Below, piece by piece: positions 1 to 7,135 of a stretch of 12,940 nt of DNA; position 1 is the stretch's first letter; every line of letters begins with the position of its first letter. Source of the DNA: CAVZLD01 sp964522605 (lineage in GTDB: Bacteria > Planctomycetota > Planctomycetia > Pirellulales > Pirellulaceae). Position numbers and translations under genes: made by a program. The stretch lies in assembly GCA_964522605.1 (NCBI GenBank), contig CAZFWV010000192.1, positions 1 to 12,940 of the forward strand, written 5' to 3'. The notes beneath the pieces were generated by a model. It was not told where the DNA came from. It worked only from the letters and a program-made list of their open reading frames with translations, and searched no databases.

Positions 1-59
1 GAATTCGGCTGCGTGCAACTTCAACACTCACGCTTCGGGTTACGATGACGTCGTCGTCG

Positions 60-974
60 TCACGAAGTCTCCGATTCGGCTTGCCAGGTTTGCCAGTAGA
101 CATCCCAACGAATCGCCAGACGGCGTGACTTTTCCGCCAGCAGTCGCTGTCCCAACCATTTCGCGCGTGCTCGCAACCGCTCCTGACGCTCGCCGATCAG
201 CTGCGCAACAAGTTCCCGCTGCGTCACCGTTCCAAAACGCTCCGGGTCTTGGCCGATTCGCTCGCCGAGCACTGCCAGATCATGTTCCTGCCCCAACAAT
301 TGGCCCAGTTCATCGGCCATCCGCCGGTGTGGCTTGAGCAACCGCGGACTGATATTGCGCAGCAATCGCGCATGATGCCAATGGTACTTCACGCGTTTGC
401 GCCACTCGTGGAAATCCTCGCTCTTCGATTCCGCGTAGGCACGGCGCATCGATTTGCGTGCGCGCCGATAGTTTTTGATCAGCCCCGGGGCAATCGCCTC
501 AAAACCCTTTGCGTCCACCTTCCACGACAAGACCCGTTCTCGCGCCTGAGACAACTGCTCCGCGACCTGTTCCAGGCGTCCGGACATTTCAGACGTATCA
601 CCGGCAATTTCTTCGCGTGAGTCAGTCAGTTGCGCACCAACGCCCCGCAGGGCTGCCGGATCGATCTGATCCTGAAACTCTTCCACCAGTGCATCAAACG
701 CCTCGATCAGCGCCTGCGCGTCACGCACAAAGGACAAACTCCGGGCAAGATCGCGAAAGAAGGCATTTTCGCGCGCGTAGACTTCTTCCAACTGAGGACG
801 AACCAATCGTAGCAATCCGCGCAGCTTTTTGCAGCGTTTTCGCAACAAGTGAACGACTTCGTGACGATCAATCGACGAATCCTCGATCTCGCGGATCCCC
901 TTGTTGATCTGCTCGGTCGCGATGCGATGGACCGCATCTTGAACGTCCTCATGTCGCCGAATATGGTATCCCAT
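60..974 (-). CDS. CHAD domain protein (probable polyphosphate-binding)
   Basis: A 304-residue, all-helical, strongly basic protein matching the CHAD family. Two helical repeats show the typical conserved histidines and basic residues: HEVVHLLRKRCKKLRGLL at about 38-55 (H38, H42, K46, K49, K50, R53) and FHEWRKRVKYHWHHARLL at about 188-205 (H189, R192, K193, K196, H198), followed by LLGQEHDLAVL at 226-236 (H231). In the family these residues line a cationic channel that binds inorganic polyphosphate, and some members localise to polyphosphate granules. No CYTH (triphosphatase) domain is fused or adjacent, so an enzymatic role is not indicated. The start is ATG at 972-974; AGGA lies about 8 bases upstream. 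It has no signal peptide and no membrane segment, so it is probably cytoplasmic. It appears to be transcribed alone. The family call is firm; the polyphosphate role is inferred from the family. Confidence 0.9.
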   Translation of the reverse strand: MGYHIRRHEDVQDAVHRIATEQINKGIREIEDSSIDRHEVVHLLRKRCKKLRGLLRLVRPQLEEVYARENAFFRDLARSLSFVRDAQALIEAFDALVEEFQDQIDPAALRGVGAQLTDSREEIAGDTSEMSGRLEQVAEQLSQARERVLSWKVDAKGFEAIAPGLIKNYRRARKSMRRAYAESKSEDFHEWRKRVKYHWHHARLLRNISPRLLKPHRRMADELGQLLGQEHDLAVLGERIGQDPERFGTVTQRELVAQLIGERQERLRARAKWLGQRLLAEKSRRLAIRWDVYWQTWQAESETS

Positions 975-1021
975 CTTCCTGTCCTGGATGTTGCGTCCGA
1001 CCGGTCTCTCGTCCGATGTCT

Positions 1022-1054
1022 GTTAGCGTGATCGAACCGCCTCGATCACGCAAC
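1022..1054. other. Strong inverted repeat (hairpin) upstream of the CHAD gene
   Basis: The 10-base arms GCGTGATCGA (1026-1035) and TCGATCACGC (1042-1051) are perfectly complementary around a 6-base loop. The stem extends by three more pairs (GTT 1022-1024 with AAC 1052-1054) across one bulged A at 1025. It lies about 50 bases upstream of the CHAD start codon. Neither strand has a following T-run, so a classical intrinsic terminator is unlikely. An operator, an mRNA leader hairpin, or a T-less terminator for the upstream photolyase transcript are possible. Confidence 0.6.
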
Positions 1055-1207
1055 TCCCATTCTATAAGTCGGTTTGACGCGAATGAACCGTAGCGCCGGA
1101 CGGCCCGCGATCAAATCGTGCCGCATGGTCGCCACCGGTCCTGATTTGGATATGGTACGAGGCATGGGTCTCGGTGCCGCCTTCAGGGACAGATCAAAAA
1201 CAACATC

Positions 1208-1284
1208 CTCGTTTAACCGCGCGGGCATCGCCCCGCGGTCAGGGAGGGATCTTCCGCGGCCCGCTGGGCACGTGGTTAAACGAG
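1208..1284. repeat. Inverted pair of REP-like structured repeats
   Basis: Two copies of a 31-base unit face each other: 1208-1238 on the plus strand and 1254-1284 on the minus strand, separated by 15 bases. Each begins with the identical head CTCGTTTAACC and ends with CCGCGG. Between them each copy can fold alike: a 5-position lower stem (CCGCG or CCACG with CGCGG; one mismatch in the second copy), one bulged pyrimidine, a 4-bp upper stem and a 3-base loop. The upper stem is GGGC/GCCC with loop ATC in the first copy and GCCC/GGGC with loop AGC in the second, so the paired bases changed together. The two heads can also pair with each other, giving a large hairpin. This is the organisation of REP doublets (REPINs), usually mobilised by RAYT transposases; no such gene is in this window. 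Confidence 0.6.
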
Positions 1285-1320
1285 AGGACCGAGAGGCTGA
1301 AGTTATTCCTGAGACATCCA

Positions 1321-2886
1321 CTAATCCGCCTGTTCCTTTTCGCCGTCGTACCATTCTCGCCGAAGCTTGGTTGCCTGTCGCCGAATCGCCGACATCTCGT
1401 CTGTCTTTTGCTTCCGCTGAAGGTTTTTCAGCTGCATGACCATCCGCTGATTTGACCGCAGTCGCGCCGCATGGCGGTCCAAGAATTCCCAATACAGCGT
1501 ACTGAATGGACAAGCGTTTGGCCCCGTTGATGCACGATAGTCGTACTCGCACCGAGTACAAAAGTTGCTCATTCGATGAATGTAGTTTCCAGTCGAGACA
1601 TACGGCTTCGTTCCGACAACTCCCCCATCGCCGAATTGACTCATTCCCAGCGTGTTTGGCAGCGACACCCAATCCACAGCATCCAGGTAGAGCGCCATGT
1701 GCCAGTCATGAAAACGGGCGGGGTGCACACCCAGCAGAAGCGCCAGATTCCCCAGAACCATCAGCCGATGAATATGGTGGGCGTAGCCGAACTCCAGCAC
1801 GTTCTGCAGCGACTGCCGCACGCATTCCATGGACACCTTTCCATCCCAGAAGAAGCGGGGAACGTCCAGTTCGTGTCCAAAATAGTTTTCTTGGCCGTAC
1901 TCAGGCATCCGCAGCCAATAAACTCCGCGGATGAACTCGCGCCAGCCAATGATCTGGCGAACAAAACCTTCCACGCTGTTCAGCGGCGAGTCCCCCGACA
2001 CATAGGCAGCGACAGCTCGGTCGATACATTCGCGTGGATTGAGCAGCTTCAGGTTGAGCGAAGTCGACAATCGGGAATGATAGAGAAAGGGTTCCTCGCT
2101 CCACATCGCATCCTCATACGCACCAAAGTGTGGCAGCCGGCGACGGATGAAATCGCGGAGCATCGTTAGTGCCTGGCTGCGCGTGACGGGCAGGTCGAGG
2201 CCTTCTGCATTTCCGGGATGCTGTCGAAACCGGTGCTGCACCAGATCGATTACTTGGCGTGTGATCGTGTCCGGCCGGAATTTGCGCGGGGCCGGCACGG
2301 ATTCCGGCCCCGATTCGGAGAATGCCTCACGGTTATCGTGGTCGAAGTTCCAACGTCCACCGATCGGGATTCCATCCTCGACCAGCACCTGATGCTTCTG
2401 CCGCATTTGACGATAGAAGTCCTCCAATCGCAAACGCTTGCGACCCTGTGCAAATTGTGAAAACTCATCGGGCTGGCAATAGAAATGTCGGTCCGGGCGA
2501 ACTTCCCAATCTACGCCCGACTTCCTGGCCGTCTGTTCAAGACTTGTCGCAACGCGGTAATCCCCCGGTAATACCCAAATCAATTTCTTGGGCTTCATTC
2601 GAGCGACACTCTGCTGAAGGATTTCGCTGAAACTGCGTCCTCGATCCTTTCGGCGATCAGTCGTCAATTCGTGATACTCCACCGGCATCCCTGCTTTCCG
2701 CCGTTCCTCTCGAAAGTGTCGCATCGCGGAAAAGAACAACACGAGGCGCTGTTGGTGGGAGGGCACATACGTCGCCTCTTCCTCCACTTCAGCCATCCAT
2801 AGCCGATCGAGCTTGGGATCAAATCCATCCAACGCCGATGATTTCGCGTCAAGTTGATCGCCCAAGACCAGGATTAGATTTCGCAT
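1321..2886 (-). CDS. FeS-type prokaryotic (6-4) photolyase / cryptochrome-related protein
   Basis: A 521-residue member of the deoxyribodipyrimidine photolyase-related family (FeS-BCP; PhrB of Agrobacterium and CryB of Rhodobacter are the known examples). The N-terminal Rossmann-like antenna domain begins MRNLILVLGDQLD and includes YVPSHQQRLVLFFSAMRHF at 40-58. The C-terminal FAD domain carries QIIGWREFIRGVYW (311-324) and YAHHIHRLMVLGNLALL (368-384). Cysteines C355, C443, C446 and C459 reproduce, at a constant +5 offset, the four 4Fe-4S ligands C350, C438, C441 and C454 of PhrB. Known members repair (6-4) photoproducts with FAD, a lumazine antenna and the cluster; some act instead as light sensors, so repair is the likely but not certain role. 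ATG at 2884-2886 is preceded by AGGGA at 7-base spacing. It is divergent from a class II photolyase. Confidence 0.93.
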   Translation of the reverse strand: MRNLILVLGDQLDAKSSALDGFDPKLDRLWMAEVEEEATYVPSHQQRLVLFFSAMRHFREERRKAGMPVEYHELTTDRRKDRGRSFSEILQQSVARMKPKKLIWVLPGDYRVATSLEQTARKSGVDWEVRPDRHFYCQPDEFSQFAQGRKRLRLEDFYRQMRQKHQVLVEDGIPIGGRWNFDHDNREAFSESGPESVPAPRKFRPDTITRQVIDLVQHRFRQHPGNAEGLDLPVTRSQALTMLRDFIRRRLPHFGAYEDAMWSEEPFLYHSRLSTSLNLKLLNPRECIDRAVAAYVSGDSPLNSVEGFVRQIIGWREFIRGVYWLRMPEYGQENYFGHELDVPRFFWDGKVSMECVRQSLQNVLEFGYAHHIHRLMVLGNLALLLGVHPARFHDWHMALYLDAVDWVSLPNTLGMSQFGDGGVVGTKPYVSTGNYIHRMSNFCTRCEYDYRASTGPNACPFSTLYWEFLDRHAARLRSNQRMVMQLKNLQRKQKTDEMSAIRRQATKLRREWYDGEKEQAD

Positions 2887-3012
2887 AATGATTCCCTATA
2901 ATCTCCAAGGGAGTTCAGGATCTTGACGAGAGAGGGTTTTCCTTTTTGTGTTGTCCACCGCAGTCCGCGCAAGCCCCTGCCCAATACTCGAAGTCCATTC
3001 TAGGGAGTCCTC
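2887..3012. promoter_or_regulatory. Shared divergent control region of the two photolyase genes
   Basis: The 126 bases separate the start codons of the divergent photolyases, so both promoters and any shared operator should lie here. Ribosome binding sites are visible on each side: AGGGA for the minus-strand gene and GGGAG (5 bases before ATG at 3013) for the plus-strand gene. A TATAAT occurs at 2897-2902 on the plus strand, without a good -35 partner. TTGACG at 2923-2928 is followed 17 bases later only by the poor match TTGTGT. I therefore cannot name a promoter, and no SOS box or clear palindromic operator was seen. Confidence 0.5.
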
Positions 3013-4500
3013 ATGAAAACTGCGCGGTATGACGTGCCATCCATCCGGATTCGGACCCTGAATGACGCGGAGGTCGCGGCTTCGGGTGACTTCGTCCTTT
3101 ATTGGATGACTGCCTTTCGTCGTACACGCTCGAATTTCAGTCTTCAGCGGGCAATCGAATGGGCGGAGGAGCTCGACCGACCGTTGCTCGTATTCGAGGC
3201 GTTGCGATGTGATTATCCGTGGGCCAGCGATCGGCTGCATCAGTTTATTGTTCAGGGGATGGCCGACAATGCGCGCGAGTTGGCGCAACACGGGGTTCGG
3301 TACTATGCCTATTTGGAACCCAAACCCGGGGCCGGTCGAGGGCTGCTGCAGCACTTGGCCGATCACGCGTGCGTCGTAATCAGCGACGATTTTCCCTGCT
3401 TTTTTCTGCCTCGAATGATGCAGGGCGTCGCTCCGCACCTGCCCGTTCGCTTTGAATTGGTCGACTCGAACGGCCTGTTGCCGATGCGGGCTGCGGACCG
3501 CGTATTTCCGCTGGCGCACGCCTTTCGGCGATTCTTGCAGAAGACGCTGCGGCCGCATCTGGACGAATTCCCCCAAACCAATCCATTCCGCTCGTACGAT
3601 CAGCCCTCATTGAAAAAACTGCCCGCAAACACCGAGCGAAGATGGCCCGCCGCCGATGTCGAGACGCTCGCCAGCAGCCAGGATTCACTCGCCGCGTTTC
3701 CCATTGATCACGGTGTCGAACCCTCTCCGATCATTGGTGGCAGTCGAGCTGCGGCAAAACAATTGAAAACGTTCGTGGAGAAACGACTGTCCGACTACTC
3801 GGAACTTCGAAATCATCCGGATGCGGATGCAGCCAGCGGCTTGTCACCCTACCTGCATTTCGGTCACATCGGCGTTCACGAAGTGTTTGAGAAAGTCATG
3901 CGGCACGATGGTTGGTCGCGCGATCAGATTTCCCCCAAGGCACACGGGGGAAGGCAAGGCTGGTGGGGCGCGAGCGAGCCGGTGGAAGCATTCCTGGACG
4001 AGCTGATTACGTGGCGAGAAGTGGGCTATAACATGTGTTGGCAACGGGAAGATTACGACCAATTCGAATCTCTTCCCGATTGGGCACAGACAACGCTTGC
4101 CAAACACACGCGAGATCGGCGCGAGTACATCTACGATGAGCAACAGTTGTGCGAGGCCCGGACTCACGATCCACTCTGGAATGCCGCACAGCGACAACTG
4201 GTCAGAGAGGGGCGAATCCACAACTACCTGCGCATGCTGTGGGGAAAGAAGATCCTGCAGTGGAGCGAAACGCCAAGAGAAGCGTTGCGGGTGATGATCG
4301 AGCTGAATAATCGCTTCGCTCTGGATGGCCGAAACCCGAACTCCTACAGTGGCATCTTCTGGGTGCTCGGTCGCTACGACCGAGCCTGGGGTCCTGAACG
4401 CCCAATTTTTGGCAAAGTCCGGTATATGTCGTCCGAGAATACGGCCCGCAAGGTACGACTTACGCAATATCTGCAGCGCTATCAGGAAGCGAGTCCGTAA
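3013..4500 (+). CDS. phr: Class II CPD (deoxyribodipyrimidine) photolyase
   Basis: A 495-residue light-driven DNA repair enzyme that splits cyclobutane pyrimidine dimers using reduced FAD. The N-terminal antenna-type alpha/beta domain starts at about residue 26 (GDFVLYWMTAFRRTRSNFSL). FAD-domain signatures follow: SGLSPYLHFGHIGVHEV at 275-291, ELITWREVGYNMCW at 330-343, EGRIHNYLRMLWGKKILQW at 399-417, and the class II hallmark ALDGRNPNSYSGIFWVLG at 436-453, then RAWGPERPIFGKVRYM. The enrichment of Asn-Tyr-Ser-Gly and ERPIFGK(I/V)RYM marks class II rather than class I. The length is slightly above the usual 450-480. It starts at ATG 3013 with GGGAG five bases upstream. It overlaps the 3' end of the convergent permease gene by 19 bases. 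Family assignment is firm; CPD specificity is inferred from the class. Confidence 0.93.
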   Translation: MKTARYDVPSIRIRTLNDAEVAASGDFVLYWMTAFRRTRSNFSLQRAIEWAEELDRPLLVFEALRCDYPWASDRLHQFIVQGMADNARELAQHGVRYYAYLEPKPGAGRGLLQHLADHACVVISDDFPCFFLPRMMQGVAPHLPVRFELVDSNGLLPMRAADRVFPLAHAFRRFLQKTLRPHLDEFPQTNPFRSYDQPSLKKLPANTERRWPAADVETLASSQDSLAAFPIDHGVEPSPIIGGSRAAAKQLKTFVEKRLSDYSELRNHPDADAASGLSPYLHFGHIGVHEVFEKVMRHDGWSRDQISPKAHGGRQGWWGASEPVEAFLDELITWREVGYNMCWQREDYDQFESLPDWAQTTLAKHTRDRREYIYDEQQLCEARTHDPLWNAAQRQLVREGRIHNYLRMLWGKKILQWSETPREALRVMIELNNRFALDGRNPNSYSGIFWVLGRYDRAWGPERPIFGKVRYMSSENTARKVRLTQYLQRYQEASP

Positions 4501-6245
4501 CCGATCGCCCCGGTCACCAGGCAGTAGTAGGCGAAGAGGACGAGAGTCCTTCGAATGACGCGCCCTTCTTGACCGATCAGGCCGACAACCGCGGATGCGG
4601 CGACGACGTTGTGAACGCAGATCGTATTTCCGGCGGCACCTCCAACTGCCTGCAGGGCGACAATCCAGATCGGATCGGCACCAATCCGCAGTCCGACCTC
4701 AAACTGAAATAGCGAAAACATCATATTACTGATCGTGTTGCTGCCGGCCACGGCCGCTCCAATCCCACCGATCCAAGGAGCCAGCAGTGGCCAGGCGTGC
4801 CCCGCAAAAGCCTCGCCCCCAGCCGCCAGCGCCAGCGGCATCTCCGGATAGCCGGCAGCTCCACCGTCACTGCCGATGAAGACACGAACCATCGGAACGG
4901 TGAAAATCAAGGCCATCGATGCGCGGAGCGTCGTCTTGAGAGACTTCTGCCAGGCTCGGCCGTAACGAGGTGCCGAAATCCGATGTGCCACACAAGTGAT
5001 CAACGACACCACGACAAAGATCGTGCCCGGAAGGAACAACGGTCGACTGACGTAGGTGATCCGCGTTCCCAGGATCTGAGGCAAATCCAACGTGAACGAG
5101 CACAGCCAATCCTTGATCGGCAACTGGGGCAGTCGGCTGACGACGAGTAACACGGCCACCAACAAGTAAGGCAGCCAACTGCGAAAGATGCCGAGGGAGG
5201 GACTTGGAGAATCCGAGGACACGGCCGCTGCGGATTGCTGGACCACCTCCGGTAGACCCGACGCCTCAGCCCTCCCAACACAATCCGACGTACGATCCGA
5301 GGTGGCGAGTCCGATCGGCTCGGTTCCCAACCATTCCGGATCCCAGGATTGGCGGTCTTCGAAATCCCACGGCGGTTCATCGCGTGGCAGGAACCAACCA
5401 CGCCGCGCCGCCGGCACAACCAAGGCGAGCCCGAGCAGTCCTCCGACGAGCGACGGGAACTCCGGACCCAACAGGAAGGCGACGAGCAAATAGGGAATCG
5501 TCATCGCCCACGCCGCGAATAACGCAAAACGCCAGACAGCCAACCCTTCGCGGTAGGACCGATTCCGCCCATAGAAACGCGTCATCCATGCGACGACGAA
5601 CAGCGGAACCAACGTACCGGCCACCGCGTGCAGTACGGCAACTCGCCGACCGATTAGAGCCAGAAAACTCATCCAATCGCTGGCCCCCAGGCTGATTGCG
5701 TATTGTTGCACCTGAGGATCGTTGGCGAGCCCCGTGTTGATGCCCACCATGATGGGCGTACCGGCCGCCCCGAACGAAACGGGCGTACTCTGAATCATCA
5801 TGCCCGCCGTCACGGCCGCCATCGCGGGAAAACCGAGCCCAACGAGTAGAGGAACGGCGACAGCGGCCGGCGTCCCGAAACCGGCGGAACCTTCCATGAA
5901 GGTCCCAAACAGCCAGGCGATGATGATCACCTGGACCCGTCGATCCGGTGAAATCTCGCGAAACGTCTCCCGAATCCGGTGCAACCCGCCACTCTGCTCC
6001 AGCGTATTGAGCAAGAGAATGGCCCCCAGAATGATGTACAGAAGCTCGCCGGCAATCACCAGCCCCTGGACTGAGGCTGCGGCAACCTGCCTCAACGGAA
6101 CTTGCCAAACACCGACGGCTAGTCCGGCTGCGACCAAGTAGCAGATCGGCATCGCGCGACTAGCCGACCATCGCAGCCCTACCAGGAACACGGCGACGGC
6201 GACAATCGGCAGGAGGGACAAGACCGCCAAGTTCGCCGTGTTCAC
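4482..6245 (-). CDS. lldP: L-lactate permease
   Basis: A 587-residue polytopic inner-membrane protein of the lactate permease family (LldP/GlcA), which imports L-lactate, D-lactate or glycolate with protons. Family signatures are LFGTFMEGSAGFGTPAAVAV (112-131), GAAGTPIMVGINTGL (159-173), GSNTISNMMFSLFQF (501-515) and GGAAGNTICVHNVVAASAV (535-553), with many hydrophobic segments between. A polar, proline- and serine-rich loop at about 287-353 (starting near PRDEPPWDFEDRQSWDPEW) makes it longer than the 551-residue E. coli protein; the family has a central loop here, but this one is long. The start is GTG at 6243-6245 with GGAGGG seven bases upstream; an ATG a few bases upstream is out of frame. 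No lactate dehydrogenase or regulator lies next to it, so lactate versus glycolate cannot be decided. Confidence 0.93.
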   Translation of the reverse strand: MNTANLAVLSLLPIVAVAVFLVGLRWSASRAMPICYLVAAGLAVGVWQVPLRQVAAASVQGLVIAGELLYIILGAILLLNTLEQSGGLHRIRETFREISPDRRVQVIIIAWLFGTFMEGSAGFGTPAAVAVPLLVGLGFPAMAAVTAGMMIQSTPVSFGAAGTPIMVGINTGLANDPQVQQYAISLGASDWMSFLALIGRRVAVLHAVAGTLVPLFVVAWMTRFYGRNRSYREGLAVWRFALFAAWAMTIPYLLVAFLLGPEFPSLVGGLLGLALVVPAARRGWFLPRDEPPWDFEDRQSWDPEWLGTEPIGLATSDRTSDCVGRAEASGLPEVVQQSAAAVSSDSPSPSLGIFRSWLPYLLVAVLLVVSRLPQLPIKDWLCSFTLDLPQILGTRITYVSRPLFLPGTIFVVVSLITCVAHRISAPRYGRAWQKSLKTTLRASMALIFTVPMVRVFIGSDGGAAGYPEMPLALAAGGEAFAGHAWPLLAPWIGGIGAAVAGSNTISNMMFSLFQFEVGLRIGADPIWIVALQAVGGAAGNTICVHNVVAASAVVGLIGQEGRVIRRTLVLFAYYCLVTGAIGYGLAS

Positions 6246-6664
6246 CTGACATCCCTCCGCCAGAACGTGCCCCGAACGGATCCCGGCTGCGGTCCGCCGC
6301 GCCCCCCAGGTTACGCACGAGGCGAGTTAAGCCGTCGATCGAAGTGAGACCACGGACTCGACGGAGCAGACGGATGGGGACCGGTCAATCCGAGAGCATC
6401 CGTATCCAGCCTGGTCCGTCGGCACTCAAGAAACTACCACCCGAAGCCGCGGTCATCAACGGTTGAACCCGAAACGCCGATTGGAGCTCGCACACACGTG
6501 CTTCCCGGTCGCTTCCATCATCCACTTCGCGGCGCATCGACAACTTTCGAACCGGAGTGGGGGGTGCCCTTGCCTTGGAACACGACCGTGGTAAGTTGGG
6601 TGCGGTGCCGTCATTGAGCGGTCCGGTGCCTTTTGATTCCTTAGCGTGCGTCAGGATGCGTCAA
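6246..6664. other. Divergent intergenic region between the permease and the CBS pair
   Basis: About 420 bases hold no supported gene if the first CBS gene starts at 6665. The control elements of both divergent units should be here. The only structure I see is a modest inverted repeat, CCGTCGA at 6332-6338 with TCGACGG at 6358-6364, around a 19-base loop. The frame open from 6557 to the CBS start encodes about 36 residues with no family resemblance, probably untranslated leader. No convincing -35/-10 pair, tRNA or riboswitch fold was recognised. Confidence 0.5.
6253..6258 (-). promoter_or_regulatory. Ribosome binding site fixing the GTG start of the permease
   Basis: GGAGGG on the minus strand sits seven bases before GTG at 6243-6245. 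No in-frame ATG occurs close by, so this site decides the non-ATG start. Confidence 0.7.
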
Positions 6665-7135
6665 ATGGGACTCTACGAAAATATGATGAATGATCCGGTC
6701 AGCGAGTTGGCGCTGCGGCAGCCGATCCTCGTGAAGCCGACGGATACAATCCAGACAGCCGTCGAAAAGATGCGGCAGCAGCAACTGGGATGTGTCATTG
6801 TCGTGGATGCCGAGGGAAAACCCTTGGGGATCTTTACCGAAGGCATGCTCACGCGACTCGTCGCCCGACAGCAGTTCGCTCCGGGAGACCCGGTCGAGCA
6901 GTACATGGAGACCAACCTCCCGTCAGTGGGCCTTTCCGACGCCGTGGTCAACGTCGTCGATGCGTTGCAGACCCGAAACATTCGCTTTTTGAGCGTATTG
7001 GACAATGAGGGCCAGGTGACGGCTCTGACAGGCCAGAAGGGCCTGATGGAATACGTCGCCGACCATTACCCCGGACAGATCATGGTCCAGCGGGTCGGTG
7101 TTCCCCCCTATTCGCAGACTCGGGAAGGTGCATGA
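6665..7135 (+). CDS. CBS-domain pair protein 1
   Basis: A small soluble protein, 156 residues from the chosen start, made of one CBS (Bateman) pair and little else. The first CBS motif spans about 20-65 (PILVKPTDTIQTAVEKM, LGCVIVVDAEGKPLGIFTEGML, the family's GIxTExxL ending). The second spans about 76-135 (VEQYMETNLPSVGLSDAV, RNIRFLSVLDNEGQVTALTG). CBS pairs usually bind AMP, ADP, ATP or S-adenosylmethionine and act as energy-status sensors or partner regulators; no effector domain is attached. The frame is open from GTG 6557, but ATG 6665 has AGGA eight bases upstream, and the extra N-terminal residues resemble no CBS protein. ATG at 6656 is an alternative. It is translationally coupled to the next CBS gene. 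The ligand and partner are unknown. Confidence 0.85.
   Translation: MGLYENMMNDPVSELALRQPILVKPTDTIQTAVEKMRQQQLGCVIVVDAEGKPLGIFTEGMLTRLVARQQFAPGDPVEQYMETNLPSVGLSDAVVNVVDALQTRNIRFLSVLDNEGQVTALTGQKGLMEYVADHYPGQIMVQRVGVPPYSQTREGA

Larger units (their letters stand above)
975..1320. other. Intergenic region with two structured elements, no gene
   Basis: No convincing gene lies between the CHAD start and the stop of the FeS-type photolyase. The open frames crossing it also run antisense or out of frame through the photolyase gene and resemble no family I recognise. It contains a perfect hairpin near 1022-1054 and the inverted REP-like pair at 1208-1284, both listed separately. The stretch 1055-1207 shows nothing I can assign. 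The CHAD promoter must lie in or before this region on the minus strand, but no clear -35/-10 pair stands out. Confidence 0.6.

Noticed and set aside
40..62. GTC trinucleotide run just after the CHAD stop codon
   Set aside because: Only four units long and with no matching structure nearby; ordinary in GC-rich DNA.
1074..1439. 121-codon open frame on the plus strand through the intergenic repeats
   Set aside because: It crosses the REP-like pair and ends antisense inside the photolyase gene; there is no ribosome binding site and no recognisable domain.
1046..1672. 208-codon open frame on the minus strand overlapping the end of the FeS-type photolyase gene
   Set aside because: It runs out of frame through well-conserved photolyase coding sequence, and the encoded residues are low in structure-like pattern and match no family I know.
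2923..2951. TTGACG with 17-base spacing to TTGTGT as a promoter of the class II photolyase
   Set aside because: The -10 match is poor and planctomycete promoter consensus is uncertain, so it is not claimed.
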